Below, piece after piece: positions 56,796 to 64,000 of a DNA stretch of 64,000 nucleotides; positions within the stretch are counted from its first letter, which is position 1; the number at the start of each line of letters is the position of its first letter. The notes under the pieces are model-generated. The model was not told the origin of the DNA. It made no database searches and saw only the letters and a program-made list of their open reading frames with translations. The DNA comes from an uncultured SAR86 cluster bacterium (GTDB taxonomy: Bacteria; Pseudomonadota; Gammaproteobacteria; Magnimaribacterales; AG-339-G14), in the NCBI GenBank assembly GCA_902526045.1, contig CABZJI010000004.1, positions 1 to 64,000 on the forward strand, given 5' to 3'. The translations under genes were made by a program, and so were the position numbers.

Positions 56796-57849
56796 TCAAA
56801 TTATTGAATCTACTATCTAAGGCAATTCCAACTTTTTCACCTTGCGAAACATAATCCTGACCAACTGTGATAATGGTTGAAATAGTTTCTAAGCCAGTAA
56901 TCCAGGCTCCCTCACCAGTATCCTCAATGATATCAACTTCTTTAAAAGCTACGAGGCCATCGGTATCGATTGTCCTGATACCTAAATTTCCTGTGTTATC
57001 AAGCCTAAGAATGGACACAGGGACCAAATGTGCAATTCTTTCTATGCCTTTTAGAGAAACCTCAGCCGTCATACCGTCCTTTATCTCTGTATCTGGATTA
57101 GCAACAGATATCTCAACTCTGAATGTTCTTGTAATTGGATTAGCTGATGAAGAAATAAAATTAACTTTCCCTTCAAACACTTTTTCATTATTTAACTCTA
57201 CTTTTGCTATTGAATTCAGAGAAATCTCAGACATATCGTTCTCGGACACTTCTGCTGAAATAAGAATAGGATTTAAATCCAGAACTGTTGCACAGATTCC
57301 TTGCCTAGGAAGAAAATCTCCTACATCAAGATCAATTCTATCCACTATTCCATCAAAAGGAGCTTTAACAGAAGCAAAATCAAGATCCTGAAAAGCTCTC
57401 TCGTATCTTCCTTTGGCTGCTTGAAGTTGACTATTTGAGTAGAGCCCTTCATCAAAAAGTTTTTTTGCTGTTTCGTAATTTAACGAAGCTTCTTTTGCAA
57501 CTTCGTCTTTGTCACCTATAAAAATTTGACATATCGGGCTACCTTTTTTAACGAATTGTCCCTGCGCAACAGGAAGACTTATTACTTGACCAGAGGTCTC
57601 AGCTCTTAGCTGAACATTTTTGTCTGCTTCTGCTGAGCCTTTAAGAATTATATTTCTTGAAAAGGGTCGAGCCGATTGTTTCATCACTCTGACGGTGGTC
57701 TCTTCTAGAATAACTTGCTTAGTTGGTATTTCACTTTCTACAAAGAATCCTGAAATCATCCAAACTGAGGCGAAAAACAAAAAAATACCAGCAGACTGTA
57801 TATTTGATATCGTGAAGATAGATTTTACGATTGAGCTCAAGAATTTCAT
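56779..57849 (-). CDS. RND efflux periplasmic adaptor (HlyD/MFP family)
   Basis: A 356-residue membrane-fusion protein. A signal or membrane anchor spans about residues 17-38. The lipoyl-like segment is 'VQLRAETSGQVISLPVAQGQFVKKGSPI', a short helical hairpin (about 113-160) follows and then 'FDGIVDRIDLDVGDF', the second lipoyl half. Beta-barrel sequence 'TFRVEISVANPDTEIKDGMTAEV' is typical. It bridges the RND pump to an outer-membrane channel. The gene precedes the pump and is the first gene of that transcript. Confidence 0.9.
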   Translation of the reverse strand: MKFLSSIVKSIFTISNIQSAGIFLFFASVWMISGFFVESEIPTKQVILEETTVRVMKQSARPFSRNIILKGSAEADKNVQLRAETSGQVISLPVAQGQFVKKGSPICQIFIGDKDEVAKEASLNYETAKKLFDEGLYSNSQLQAAKGRYERAFQDLDFASVKAPFDGIVDRIDLDVGDFLPRQGICATVLDLNPILISAEVSENDMSEISLNSIAKVELNNEKVFEGKVNFISSSANPITRTFRVEISVANPDTEIKDGMTAEVSLKGIERIAHLVPVSILRLDNTGNLGIRTIDTDGLVAFKEVDIIEDTGEGAWITGLETISTIITVGQDYVSQGEKVGIALDSRFNNLNERIN

Positions 57850-57924
57850 TTTTTTAATATGGAGTCGAAACGGATTATATCAACATAGTTAAGTTATATA
57901 TGCTTTTTTATATTCTGTTAATAA

Positions 57925-58512
57925 TTAGATCAGATGCTTTTCCTTTAACTTCTTAAGAAGATGTATTTGTTTTTCTTGAGATAAATCAGTTTCTTTTTCT
58001 TCAATTCTATTTGACACTGGAAGATAAAAATTTCTGGAATCATTTAAATAATCTTTTATTGAATCAGACATAAGAGACTGAAACTTTTCAAAACCCCTTC
58101 TTTCCTCTGAACGTCTAAGATCAGACCAACCAAAGTTTTTAGCTGTCTCGTAAACTAAAGAGTGTGACCAATTGAAGTTTTCAGGATCATCGGATCCTAA
58201 ACATGCCTCTGCAAAAGCCGAATCAACAGATGAAATTCCTTCTTTTTTTAAGAAATGACTTTTTACTTCTTCAAGAGTCTGACTTAAGGAAGGAAGAAAT
58301 TTAGATTTTGAAGTAAGTTCATCTATCGCTTCAAAAATTAGATCTAAAGAGAAGATTTCTAGTTTGTTAAACCATAATTGTTTTGCCAAATTTAAACTAA
58401 TCTCATCTTTAAATGCTTTATGAAATTGATTATGGTAAGTAATTTCCAATTGAGCAAATATTAGATTTACCAACTCTATGTGATTATTTGGAATTTTTAT
58501 TTTTTCGCCCAT
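57925..58512 (-). CDS. Lambda P-like replication/helicase-loader protein
   Basis: A 195-residue cytoplasmic protein that resembles the phage lambda replication protein P family. The segment 'NLIFAQLEITYHNQFHKAF' through 'FLPSLSQTLEEVKSHF' follows the same pattern as lambda P ('FSQL..TF', then 'FLPSPGQF'), and the 'VYETAKNFGWSDLRRSEER' region fits its central part. Lambda P binds DnaB and delivers it to the origin. The start overlaps the DnaT-like gene by 16 bp, so the pair resembles dnaT-dnaC of E. coli. The similarity is my reading of motifs and needs a profile search; the function remains inferred. Confidence 0.6.
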   Translation of the reverse strand: MGEKIKIPNNHIELVNLIFAQLEITYHNQFHKAFKDEISLNLAKQLWFNKLEIFSLDLIFEAIDELTSKSKFLPSLSQTLEEVKSHFLKKEGISSVDSAFAEACLGSDDPENFNWSHSLVYETAKNFGWSDLRRSEERRGFEKFQSLMSDSIKDYLNDSRNFYLPVSNRIEEKETDLSQEKQIHLLKKLKEKHLI

Positions 58513-59411
58513 TCTGTGTTAGCAAGCCTTTCCAATATATTTGAACCTTTTTTTGAATCTTTTTCCCAAGAATTTTTTATAAAATTTATAAACTTATTGT
58601 TCCAATTTGTAGAGATTTCACCTGCATCAATCCAATAGAGTCTAAATTCAGGTATTTTTGATTCTGTAAAATCCATTGGCACATTTGCTACCCCTAGAAC
58701 TTTCAAACAATTCTCACTAGGAGTCCAATTATCTGTCATTGGATGATTTTCTTTTTCGCTATCAAGCTTGTAGTTCTTTCTAGCCCATTGTTTTTTTGCA
58801 TGACTTAAGAAAGTAGAGTTCCATGAATTTGACTTAATTCGTTTTTCTTTCCAAAACAAAATAAATTCTGGCAATAAGCTTTCAATAAAAGAATCATTTA
58901 AATTAAGATTTCTTAAAATTGACATCGCATCTTCAGAAGGCTTCCAATCATTACCTATTAAAACTTTTTTTGATTCTTGATATTCATTTTTTTCTTGCTC
59001 CCTCCAATTTTTTAAGACATATTGAAGAAACTTTGACTCCTTGGAATGTAGTTTTAAATCTTTGTCTTTCCAAAACAAATTAAAGCTTCCTAACTGGTCT
59101 ATTAAAAAATCTTTTTTAATTCCTAAATTAGTTGCTTGCTTCATCAGGTCTTCACTTGGATAGAAATTATCTGTCTCATTAAGGTTTGAAGCACTGTCTT
59201 TTGCATGAATATTTTTTTTGAAAAGGCCCAAATTATTAAGTTTTTTAAAAGAATTTTCTATTTGCGAAACATCCAAGAATTTAAATTCATTCTTGAGACT
59301 ATCCAAGGAAAAGTCTTCTTGATTATTTTGGAAGAAATCTAGAACTATTGCTTCAGTAACTCCGAGAGATTCAGCAATTTCTTTTGAGAACGAGTATTTT
59401 TTTCCAGACAT
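58497..59411 (-). CDS. DnaT-like protein with three tandem DnaT-type domains
   Basis: A 304-residue protein. Residues 1-70 look like a winged-helix domain ('SFSKEIAESLGVTEAIVLDFF'). Three copies of a DnaT DNA-binding-type unit follow at about 83-136, 156-209 and 229-282. Each has [FW]-x-PSE near the start, F/Y-W in the middle (114, 187, 260) and W at the end (136, 209, 282). All are exactly 73 residues apart with no gaps. E. coli DnaT has one such unit (about 84-153) and helps restart replication with PriB and DnaC. The gene starts directly after aroG and overlaps the lambda P-like gene. Confidence 0.72.
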   Translation of the reverse strand: MSGKKYSFSKEIAESLGVTEAIVLDFFQNNQEDFSLDSLKNEFKFLDVSQIENSFKKLNNLGLFKKNIHAKDSASNLNETDNFYPSEDLMKQATNLGIKKDFLIDQLGSFNLFWKDKDLKLHSKESKFLQYVLKNWREQEKNEYQESKKVLIGNDWKPSEDAMSILRNLNLNDSFIESLLPEFILFWKEKRIKSNSWNSTFLSHAKKQWARKNYKLDSEKENHPMTDNWTPSENCLKVLGVANVPMDFTESKIPEFRLYWIDAGEISTNWNNKFINFIKNSWEKDSKKGSNILERLANTEWAKK

Positions 59412-60482
59412 TTATGCCGAAACCTTCATATTCTGTCTTCTGTTCTTGACAGCATTAGAAAGCAAGTTCAGCATGATTTCTGTATCTTCCCAACCCACGC
59501 AGGCATCTGTAATACTTTGTCCGTATTTGAGCTTATCCTTTTTATCAGAGCTTTGGTTTCCCTCAATTAAATTGCTTTCAATCATGACCCCAATGATATT
59601 TTTTGATCCAGAAGATATTTGATTACAAAGATCTTGATTTACTAATAACTGTTTTTTGAATTGCTTACTGCTATTTCCATGACTCATGTCAACCATTACA
59701 GAATCTATTAATCCATTTTCTCCGAGGATCTTGGATGTTTCTTTTATATCCTTATCTTTGTAATTAGGTTCACTACCTCCTCGAAGAATTACATGACAAT
59801 CTTGATTTCCCGCTGAGTTAAAGATAGCTGATTTACCCTCTTTTGTAATAGATAAGAAAATATGTGAGTGACTTGCTGCTTTCAAGGCATCAACGGCTAC
59901 TTTTACTGAACCATTGGTACTATTTTTGAATCCAACAGGACATGACAAACCAGAGGCTAATTCTCTATGAATTTGACTTTCGGTGGTTCTAGCTCCTATA
60001 GCTCCCCAGGTTATTAAGTCAGAGATATATTGCGGGGTAATGATATCGAGGTATTCAGTTCCAGCAGGTAATCCTATTTCATTTATTTCTAATAAAAGCT
60101 TTCTTGCAGTTTTCAGTCCTTTGTTGATATTAAAACTGTTATCAATATCTGGATCATTTATCAAACCTTTCCATCCAATTGTAGTTCTTGGTTTTTCGAA
60201 ATAAACTCTCATGACTATTTTTAGTTCTTTCGATAGAACATCAGCAAGCGGTTTTAATTTCTCTGCATATTTTAAAGCAGCCTTTGGATCATGAATGGAG
60301 CAAGGACCTACCACAACCAATAAACGATCATCCTCTTGTCTAAGGATTGAGGATAGCTCATTCCTTGATTCGTATACCAGCTTTGATGCTTTTGAAGACA
60401 GAGGCAGCTTGTCAATAAGCTTTATTGGAGGTGTTACCTCCAAAAGCCCTTTAATCCTAGTATTGTCTGTTAAATATTGCAT
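59412..60482 (-). CDS. aroG: 3-deoxy-7-phosphoheptulonate synthase
   Basis: A 356-residue class I DAHP synthase, first step of the shikimate pathway. 'VVVGPCSIHDPKAALKYAEKL', 'MRVYFEKPRTTIGWKGLINDP', 'GARTTESQIHRELASGLSCPVGFKN' and 'MVDMSHGNSSK' are all present. It belongs to the AroF/G/H type whose N-terminus can be feedback regulated; which amino acid inhibits it is not evident. It is followed directly by the DnaT-like gene with no gap, which is an unusual partner. It diverges from nadE. Confidence 0.96.
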   Translation of the reverse strand: MQYLTDNTRIKGLLEVTPPIKLIDKLPLSSKASKLVYESRNELSSILRQEDDRLLVVVGPCSIHDPKAALKYAEKLKPLADVLSKELKIVMRVYFEKPRTTIGWKGLINDPDIDNSFNINKGLKTARKLLLEINEIGLPAGTEYLDIITPQYISDLITWGAIGARTTESQIHRELASGLSCPVGFKNSTNGSVKVAVDALKAASHSHIFLSITKEGKSAIFNSAGNQDCHVILRGGSEPNYKDKDIKETSKILGENGLIDSVMVDMSHGNSSKQFKKQLLVNQDLCNQISSGSKNIIGVMIESNLIEGNQSSDKKDKLKYGQSITDACVGWEDTEIMLNLLSNAVKNRRQNMKVSA

Positions 60483-60549
60483 AATTTATTAAGTGGAAGC
60501 ATTTTATATATAATCTCTTCAATTAAAAGGATTTTAATTTAAATATACA

Positions 60550-62151
60550 GTGAAAATTTCTCTAGTACAGGAAAATCCCGTCGTTGGAGACATAGACGGT
60601 AATGCTTCTATGGCTAGAGATTATATTTTGGAAAATGAATCTTTCGGTTCAGATCTTATTGTATTCAGCGAACTGTTTATAACAGGCTACCCACCTGAAG
60701 ATCTCTTATTGAGAGAGGATTTCTTAATTTCTGCTCTAAAGAGCGTTGAAAATTTATCTTCTTTTATAAAAAAATCGAAAGTTTTAATTGGACTTCCAAC
60801 AATAGAAGAAGGCAAAAGATACAATTCAGCTGCTTTAATAGACCGGTCTGGAATTATTCAAATCTACAATAAACATGTTCTTCCAAACTATATTGAATTC
60901 GATGAGAAGAGATATTTCTCCCATGGAAATTCTAAAAACTACTTTCAAATAAATGACATCAAAATCGGACTTTCAATTTGTGAAGATATCTGGGATGAAG
61001 GTTTTTTAAATTTACAAAAAGAGAACAATTTAGATCTTCTTATTAATCTAAGTGCTTCACCATTTACAATCAGTAAGAAAAAAGATAGAGGTCATGTTTT
61101 TGCAAAGGTCTCAGAAAAATTAAATATTCCATTAATTTATGTAAACCAAATAGGCGGACAAGATGAATTGGTTTTTGATGGCTCTTCCACAGTAATTAAT
61201 AGTAAAGGAAAAATTACTTTTGAACTTAAAAGCTTCGCAACTGATTCGCTTCAATTTAGTTATGAAGAAATAAATAAGTCTTTAAATAAAGAAGAAAAAT
61301 TAGACAGATTGAAAGATCTATATGACTCTTTAGTTCTTGCTACAAAAGATTACGTTCAAAAAAATAACTTCAAGGGGGTGCTAATTGGCTCCTCAGGTGG
61401 TATTGACTCTGCTTTGACAGCAACGATTGCTGCAGATGCACTGGGTTCGGATAAAGTAAGAACGATCATGATGCCATTTAAATATACTGCAGACATAAGT
61501 ATCGAAGATGCTGCGCTATTGGCTAAGAATCTAAAAATTGATCACCAAGAGATTCCAATTGAGAAAGTTTATGACGCTCATATGAGCAAGCTCTCAAATA
61601 TTTTTGCCAATAAAAAAATTGATAAGACTGAAGAGAATTTGCAATCAAGAATTAGAGGGGTGACCTTAATGGCAATTTCGAATAAAGATGGATTATTAGT
61701 GCTTACAACAGGAAATAAAAGCGAAACAGCAGTTGGATATTCAACATTATATGGGGATACAGCTGGAGGATTTGCAGTTTTGAAAGATGTGTCGAAGACA
61801 TTGGTTTACGAGCTATCAAAATACAGAAATAAATTAAATGAAGTAATACCAGAAAGGATCATTATAAGACCTCCAAGTGCTGAATTAGCTCCTGATCAAA
61901 AAGATTCTGATTCTCTTCCAGATTATGAAATATTAGATCCGATTATAGAGCTCTACGTTGAAAAGGATTTTTCTGTAAAAGAGATCATTGAAGAAGGTTT
62001 TGATAAAAAAATTGTAGAAAAAATAATTGGACTAATTGACTTCAATGAGTACAAAAGAAGACAAGCGCCATTGGGAGTAAAAATATCCGATAGAAATTTC
62101 GATAAGGGTAGAAGATATCCTATTACTAATTTATGGAAACCCAATATGTAG
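60550..62151 (+). CDS. nadE: Glutamine-dependent NAD+ synthetase
   Basis: A 533-residue two-domain enzyme starting at GTG. The N-terminal nitrilase domain supplies ammonia from glutamine; its catalytic Glu (in 'VFSELFITGYPPEDL'), Lys (in 'NKHVLPNY') and Cys (in 'LSICEDIWDEG') are present. The C-terminal synthetase has the ATP pyrophosphatase loop 'GSSGGIDSALTATIA' and 'TTGNKSETAVGYSTLYGD'. It amidates nicotinic acid adenine dinucleotide. It is another glutamine-consuming reaction in the window. Confidence 0.96.
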   Translation: MKISLVQENPVVGDIDGNASMARDYILENESFGSDLIVFSELFITGYPPEDLLLREDFLISALKSVENLSSFIKKSKVLIGLPTIEEGKRYNSAALIDRSGIIQIYNKHVLPNYIEFDEKRYFSHGNSKNYFQINDIKIGLSICEDIWDEGFLNLQKENNLDLLINLSASPFTISKKKDRGHVFAKVSEKLNIPLIYVNQIGGQDELVFDGSSTVINSKGKITFELKSFATDSLQFSYEEINKSLNKEEKLDRLKDLYDSLVLATKDYVQKNNFKGVLIGSSGGIDSALTATIAADALGSDKVRTIMMPFKYTADISIEDAALLAKNLKIDHQEIPIEKVYDAHMSKLSNIFANKKIDKTEENLQSRIRGVTLMAISNKDGLLVLTTGNKSETAVGYSTLYGDTAGGFAVLKDVSKTLVYELSKYRNKLNEVIPERIIIRPPSAELAPDQKDSDSLPDYEILDPIIELYVEKDFSVKEIIEEGFDKKIVEKIIGLIDFNEYKRRQAPLGVKISDRNFDKGRRYPITNLWKPNM

Positions 62152-62180
62152 GGTTGTTATCAGAAAAAAATCACTACATT

Positions 62181-62210
62181 TTGTGCTTTTGGGGGCAAAT
62201 AAGCTATAAT
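62181..62210 (+). promoter_or_regulatory. Sigma70-type promoter of scpA
   Basis: TTGTGC (62181-62186), an 18-bp spacer and a perfect TATAAT (62205-62210). Transcription would start near 62217, about 8 nt before the GTG of scpA, so the scpA message would have almost no leader. This is the only gap between nadE and scpA. Confidence 0.6.
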
Positions 62211-62224
62211 TCGCCAAAACAGCT

Positions 62225-63043
62225 GTGGATATATTAAAAGACATCAATAAAGCTGAACAACAAGCATTGCCTCTAAAATTGCAAGGTCAGAACATATCTG
62301 ACCTTCCTGAAGATCTATATATCCCGCCCAACTCTCTGAGAATATTTTTAGATTCTTTTCAGGGTCCGTTGGACCTCCTTTTATATTTTATACAAAAACA
62401 AAACCTTGATATTGCTAACATAGATGTTTCACTCATAACCGATCAGTACATTACATACATCAACCTTATGGAAGAACTTCAGTTTGATTTAGCAGGAGAA
62501 TACCTCGTTATGTCTGCTTATCTTGCAGAGATAAAATCTAGGATTTTGCTACCTTCTTTATCTGAAAATGAGGAGTTAGAGGATGATCCAAGGTCTGAAC
62601 TGATAAGAAGACTTCAAGAGTATGAGAGATATAAAAAAGCATCGGAAAGCTTAAATGAAATCCCAATGGTAAATAGAGATTTTTATCTTGCAAGTGCAGC
62701 AAAACCTGAATTTGAAGTGTCAAAAGAAAAACCAAAAATTACTGGTGAAGACTTAGTGCTTATTTTTGATGAATTAAAAGAAAGAATAAGTCTAAATAAA
62801 AATCATGTAATTGATTTTGAAGAACTTTCCACGAGAGAAAGGATGACTCAAATTCTTGAATTGCTCCAACAAAGTGACTTAATAGCTTTTAATGATTTGA
62901 TAAAGAAGTCTGAAGGAAAAAAGGGCGTTGCAGTGGTCTTGTTGGCAATAACGGAGTTACTTAAAGATTCACTTATAAAAAGTATTCAAAACGAACCCTT
63001 CGGAAAAATTCATCTTTCTAAAAAAACTTTTGGTATCCACTAA
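62225..63043 (+). CDS. scpA: Segregation and condensation protein A
   Basis: A 272-residue kleisin subunit of the SMC-ScpAB condensin. It starts at GTG. The family core 'FQGPLDLLLYFIQKQNLDIANIDVSLITDQYITYI' and 'EYLVMSAYLAEIKSRILLP' is clear, and the C-terminal winged-helix region ends the protein. An N-terminal tail of about 40 residues precedes the core, as in some gammaproteobacteria. The gene is followed by scpB with no gap. Most gammaproteobacteria have MukBEF or this system; here the window shows ScpAB. Confidence 0.94.
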   Translation: MDILKDINKAEQQALPLKLQGQNISDLPEDLYIPPNSLRIFLDSFQGPLDLLLYFIQKQNLDIANIDVSLITDQYITYINLMEELQFDLAGEYLVMSAYLAEIKSRILLPSLSENEELEDDPRSELIRRLQEYERYKKASESLNEIPMVNRDFYLASAAKPEFEVSKEKPKITGEDLVLIFDELKERISLNKNHVIDFEELSTRERMTQILELLQQSDLIAFNDLIKKSEGKKGVAVVLLAITELLKDSLIKSIQNEPFGKIHLSKKTFGIH

Positions 63044-63643
63044 ATGAATATGATTACACTTTCAAAAATAATAGAGGCGATACTTCTGTCATCTGGCAGG
63101 CCTCTGAGTGAAAAAAAGATCATAAGCCTATTTGACGAAGGAGAAAAACCGTCTAATTCAGAGTTTAAAGATGCCTTGGATTTGATTGAGCAAAATTCTC
63201 AAAATAATTCTTTCACCTTATCAAGAGTTGCGAGCGGGTTTAGGCTTCAAGTTGATCAAGATTATGCCCCTTACATTGCTAAAATTTGGCAAGAAAAGAA
63301 TCAGAGATATTCCAGAGCGCTAATGGAAACGATAACTTTGATAGCCTATAAGCAGCCAATAACACGAAGCGAAATAGAAGAAGTAAGAGGAGTTTCGGTG
63401 AGTAGTAATCTAATTAAGAATTTATTCGAAAAGGGATGGATTAAAGTTATAGGTACTAGAGATGTTCCAGGAAAACCCAGTTTGCTTGGTACTACAAAGG
63501 AGTTTCTTGATGACTTAGGTTTGAAGAAGCTATCAGATTTACCTTCTTTGCCTGAAATAAACATGTCTACGGAATCAACTTTGCCATTACCTTTAGAGGA
63601 TCCAGACCAAAATTCCATTGAGGGAAATGAGATAATTCAGTGA
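63044..63643 (+). CDS. scpB: Segregation and condensation protein B
   Basis: A 199-residue winged-helix partner of ScpA. 'IIEAILLSSGRPLSEKKII' at the N-terminus, 'FRLQVDQDYAPYI' and 'LMETITLIAYKQPITRSEIEEVRGVSVSSNLI' are diagnostic. The acidic and Pro-rich tail after residue 175 is variable. Its start directly follows the scpA stop and its TGA overlaps the rluB GTG (GTGA). Confidence 0.95.
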   Translation: MNMITLSKIIEAILLSSGRPLSEKKIISLFDEGEKPSNSEFKDALDLIEQNSQNNSFTLSRVASGFRLQVDQDYAPYIAKIWQEKNQRYSRALMETITLIAYKQPITRSEIEEVRGVSVSSNLIKNLFEKGWIKVIGTRDVPGKPSLLGTTKEFLDDLGLKKLSDLPSLPEINMSTESTLPLPLEDPDQNSIEGNEIIQ

Positions 63644-64000
63644 AAGAAAGAATCCAAAAGGTTCTTTCTGATTCAGGTTTAGCATCTCGGCGGCAAATAG
63701 AAAAGTTTATCCAAGAAAAGAGAATATATGTTGACGATAGACTTGCTAAGATCGGAGAGAAAGTATCTAGGGGCGATCGAATTTTTCTTGATGGAAAAAA
63801 AATTAAGCTTAGTATTAAAAATAAGTTAAGAATACTAGCTTTGAATAAGCCTGAGGGGTATGAATGTACAAGATCAGAGAAGAGCCCTAAGAAAAAAATT
63901 TTTGATTTATTGCCGCCTGAAAAAAAATTCAGATGGATATCAGTTGGTAGATTAGATCTAAACACTTCTGGACTACTTTTGTTGACAAATAATGGCCAAA
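63640..64000 (+). CDS. rluB: 23S rRNA pseudouridine synthase B, cut off by the window end
   Basis: The first 120 codons of a gene starting at GTG (63640), overlapping the scpB stop. The translation begins with an S4-type RNA-binding domain ('RIQKVLSDSGLASRRQIEKF', 'IYVDDRLAKIGEKVSRGDRI'), then the catalytic-domain start 'LALNKPEGYECTRS' and 'VGRLDLNTSGLLLLTNNG', which carries the catalytic Asp of RluB/RsuA-type synthases. The order scpA-scpB-rluB is conserved, favouring RluB over RluE/F/RsuA. Confidence 0.9.
   Translation, partial: MKERIQKVLSDSGLASRRQIEKFIQEKRIYVDDRLAKIGEKVSRGDRIFLDGKKIKLSIKNKLRILALNKPEGYECTRSEKSPKKKIFDLLPPEKKFRWISVGRLDLNTSGLLLLTNNGQ

Overview
This is a low-GC, very densely packed chromosomal segment that starts inside an rRNA operon (3' part of 23S, then 5S) and holds about 50 protein genes. 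Gene order and protein families point to a gammaproteobacterium: hflKC-hisZ-purA, nrdR-ribD-ribB-ribH-nusB, algC-argB-slmA, aroK-aroB-gltB-gltD next to mrcA, xseB-ispA-dxs and scpA-scpB-rluB. Low GC, overlapping genes, short intergenic gaps and genes missing from conserved neighbourhoods (hfq-hflX, pilMNOPQ, damX, ribE) suggest a streamlined marine lineage of the SAR86 kind. That lineage call is inference; no search was run. No prophage, insertion sequence, CRISPR array or tRNA gene was found.

Layout. 1-2.9 kb: 23S and 5S rRNA. 2.9-7.7 kb: two surface or exported hydrolases (M28 peptidase lipoprotein, subtilisin-like protein with a probable beta-barrel C-terminus) flanking a type II pantothenate kinase. 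7.7-11.7 kb: a cobS-cobT-like AAA+/VWA pair with a downstream di-iron ferritin-like protein. 11.8-13.4 kb: cysE and tesB. 13.4-21.2 kb: gltBD and aroKB. 21.3-27.4 kb: mrcA, slmA, argB, phosphomannomutase, ilvE. 27.4-35.1 kb: a lipopolysaccharide/envelope cluster (heptosyltransferase, GT4 glycosyltransferase, two methyltransferases, an alpha/alpha-toroid protein, a hydrolase, LpxL-type acyltransferase, WaaA). 35.2-42.4 kb: PII, acyl-CoA ligase, miaA, hflKC, hisZ, purA. 42.4-47.9 kb: nusB, riboflavin genes, nrdR, glyA, nth. 48-53.6 kb: thiolase, thiL-pgpA, dxs-ispA-xseB. 53.6-57.8 kb: RND pump and adaptor. 57.9-60.5 kb: a helicase-loading pair (lambda P-like and a three-repeat DnaT-like protein) with DAHP synthase. 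60.5-64 kb: nadE, scpAB, rluB (cut off).

Main discoveries. (1) The gltB leader carries a convincing glutamine riboswitch of the glnA class followed by an 8-bp hairpin that contains the gltB ribosome-binding region; with the PII gene this gives two nitrogen-sensing layers in one window. (2) A protein with three copies of a DnaT-like domain in exact 73-residue register sits in an operon with a lambda P-like helicase-loader relative. (3) An intrinsic-terminator hairpin spans the thiL start, with the ATG in its loop and the U-tract inside codons. (4) waaA appears to start at an ATT codon. (5) Several divergent gene pairs have start codons only 8-25 bp apart, so promoters must lie inside the opposing genes.
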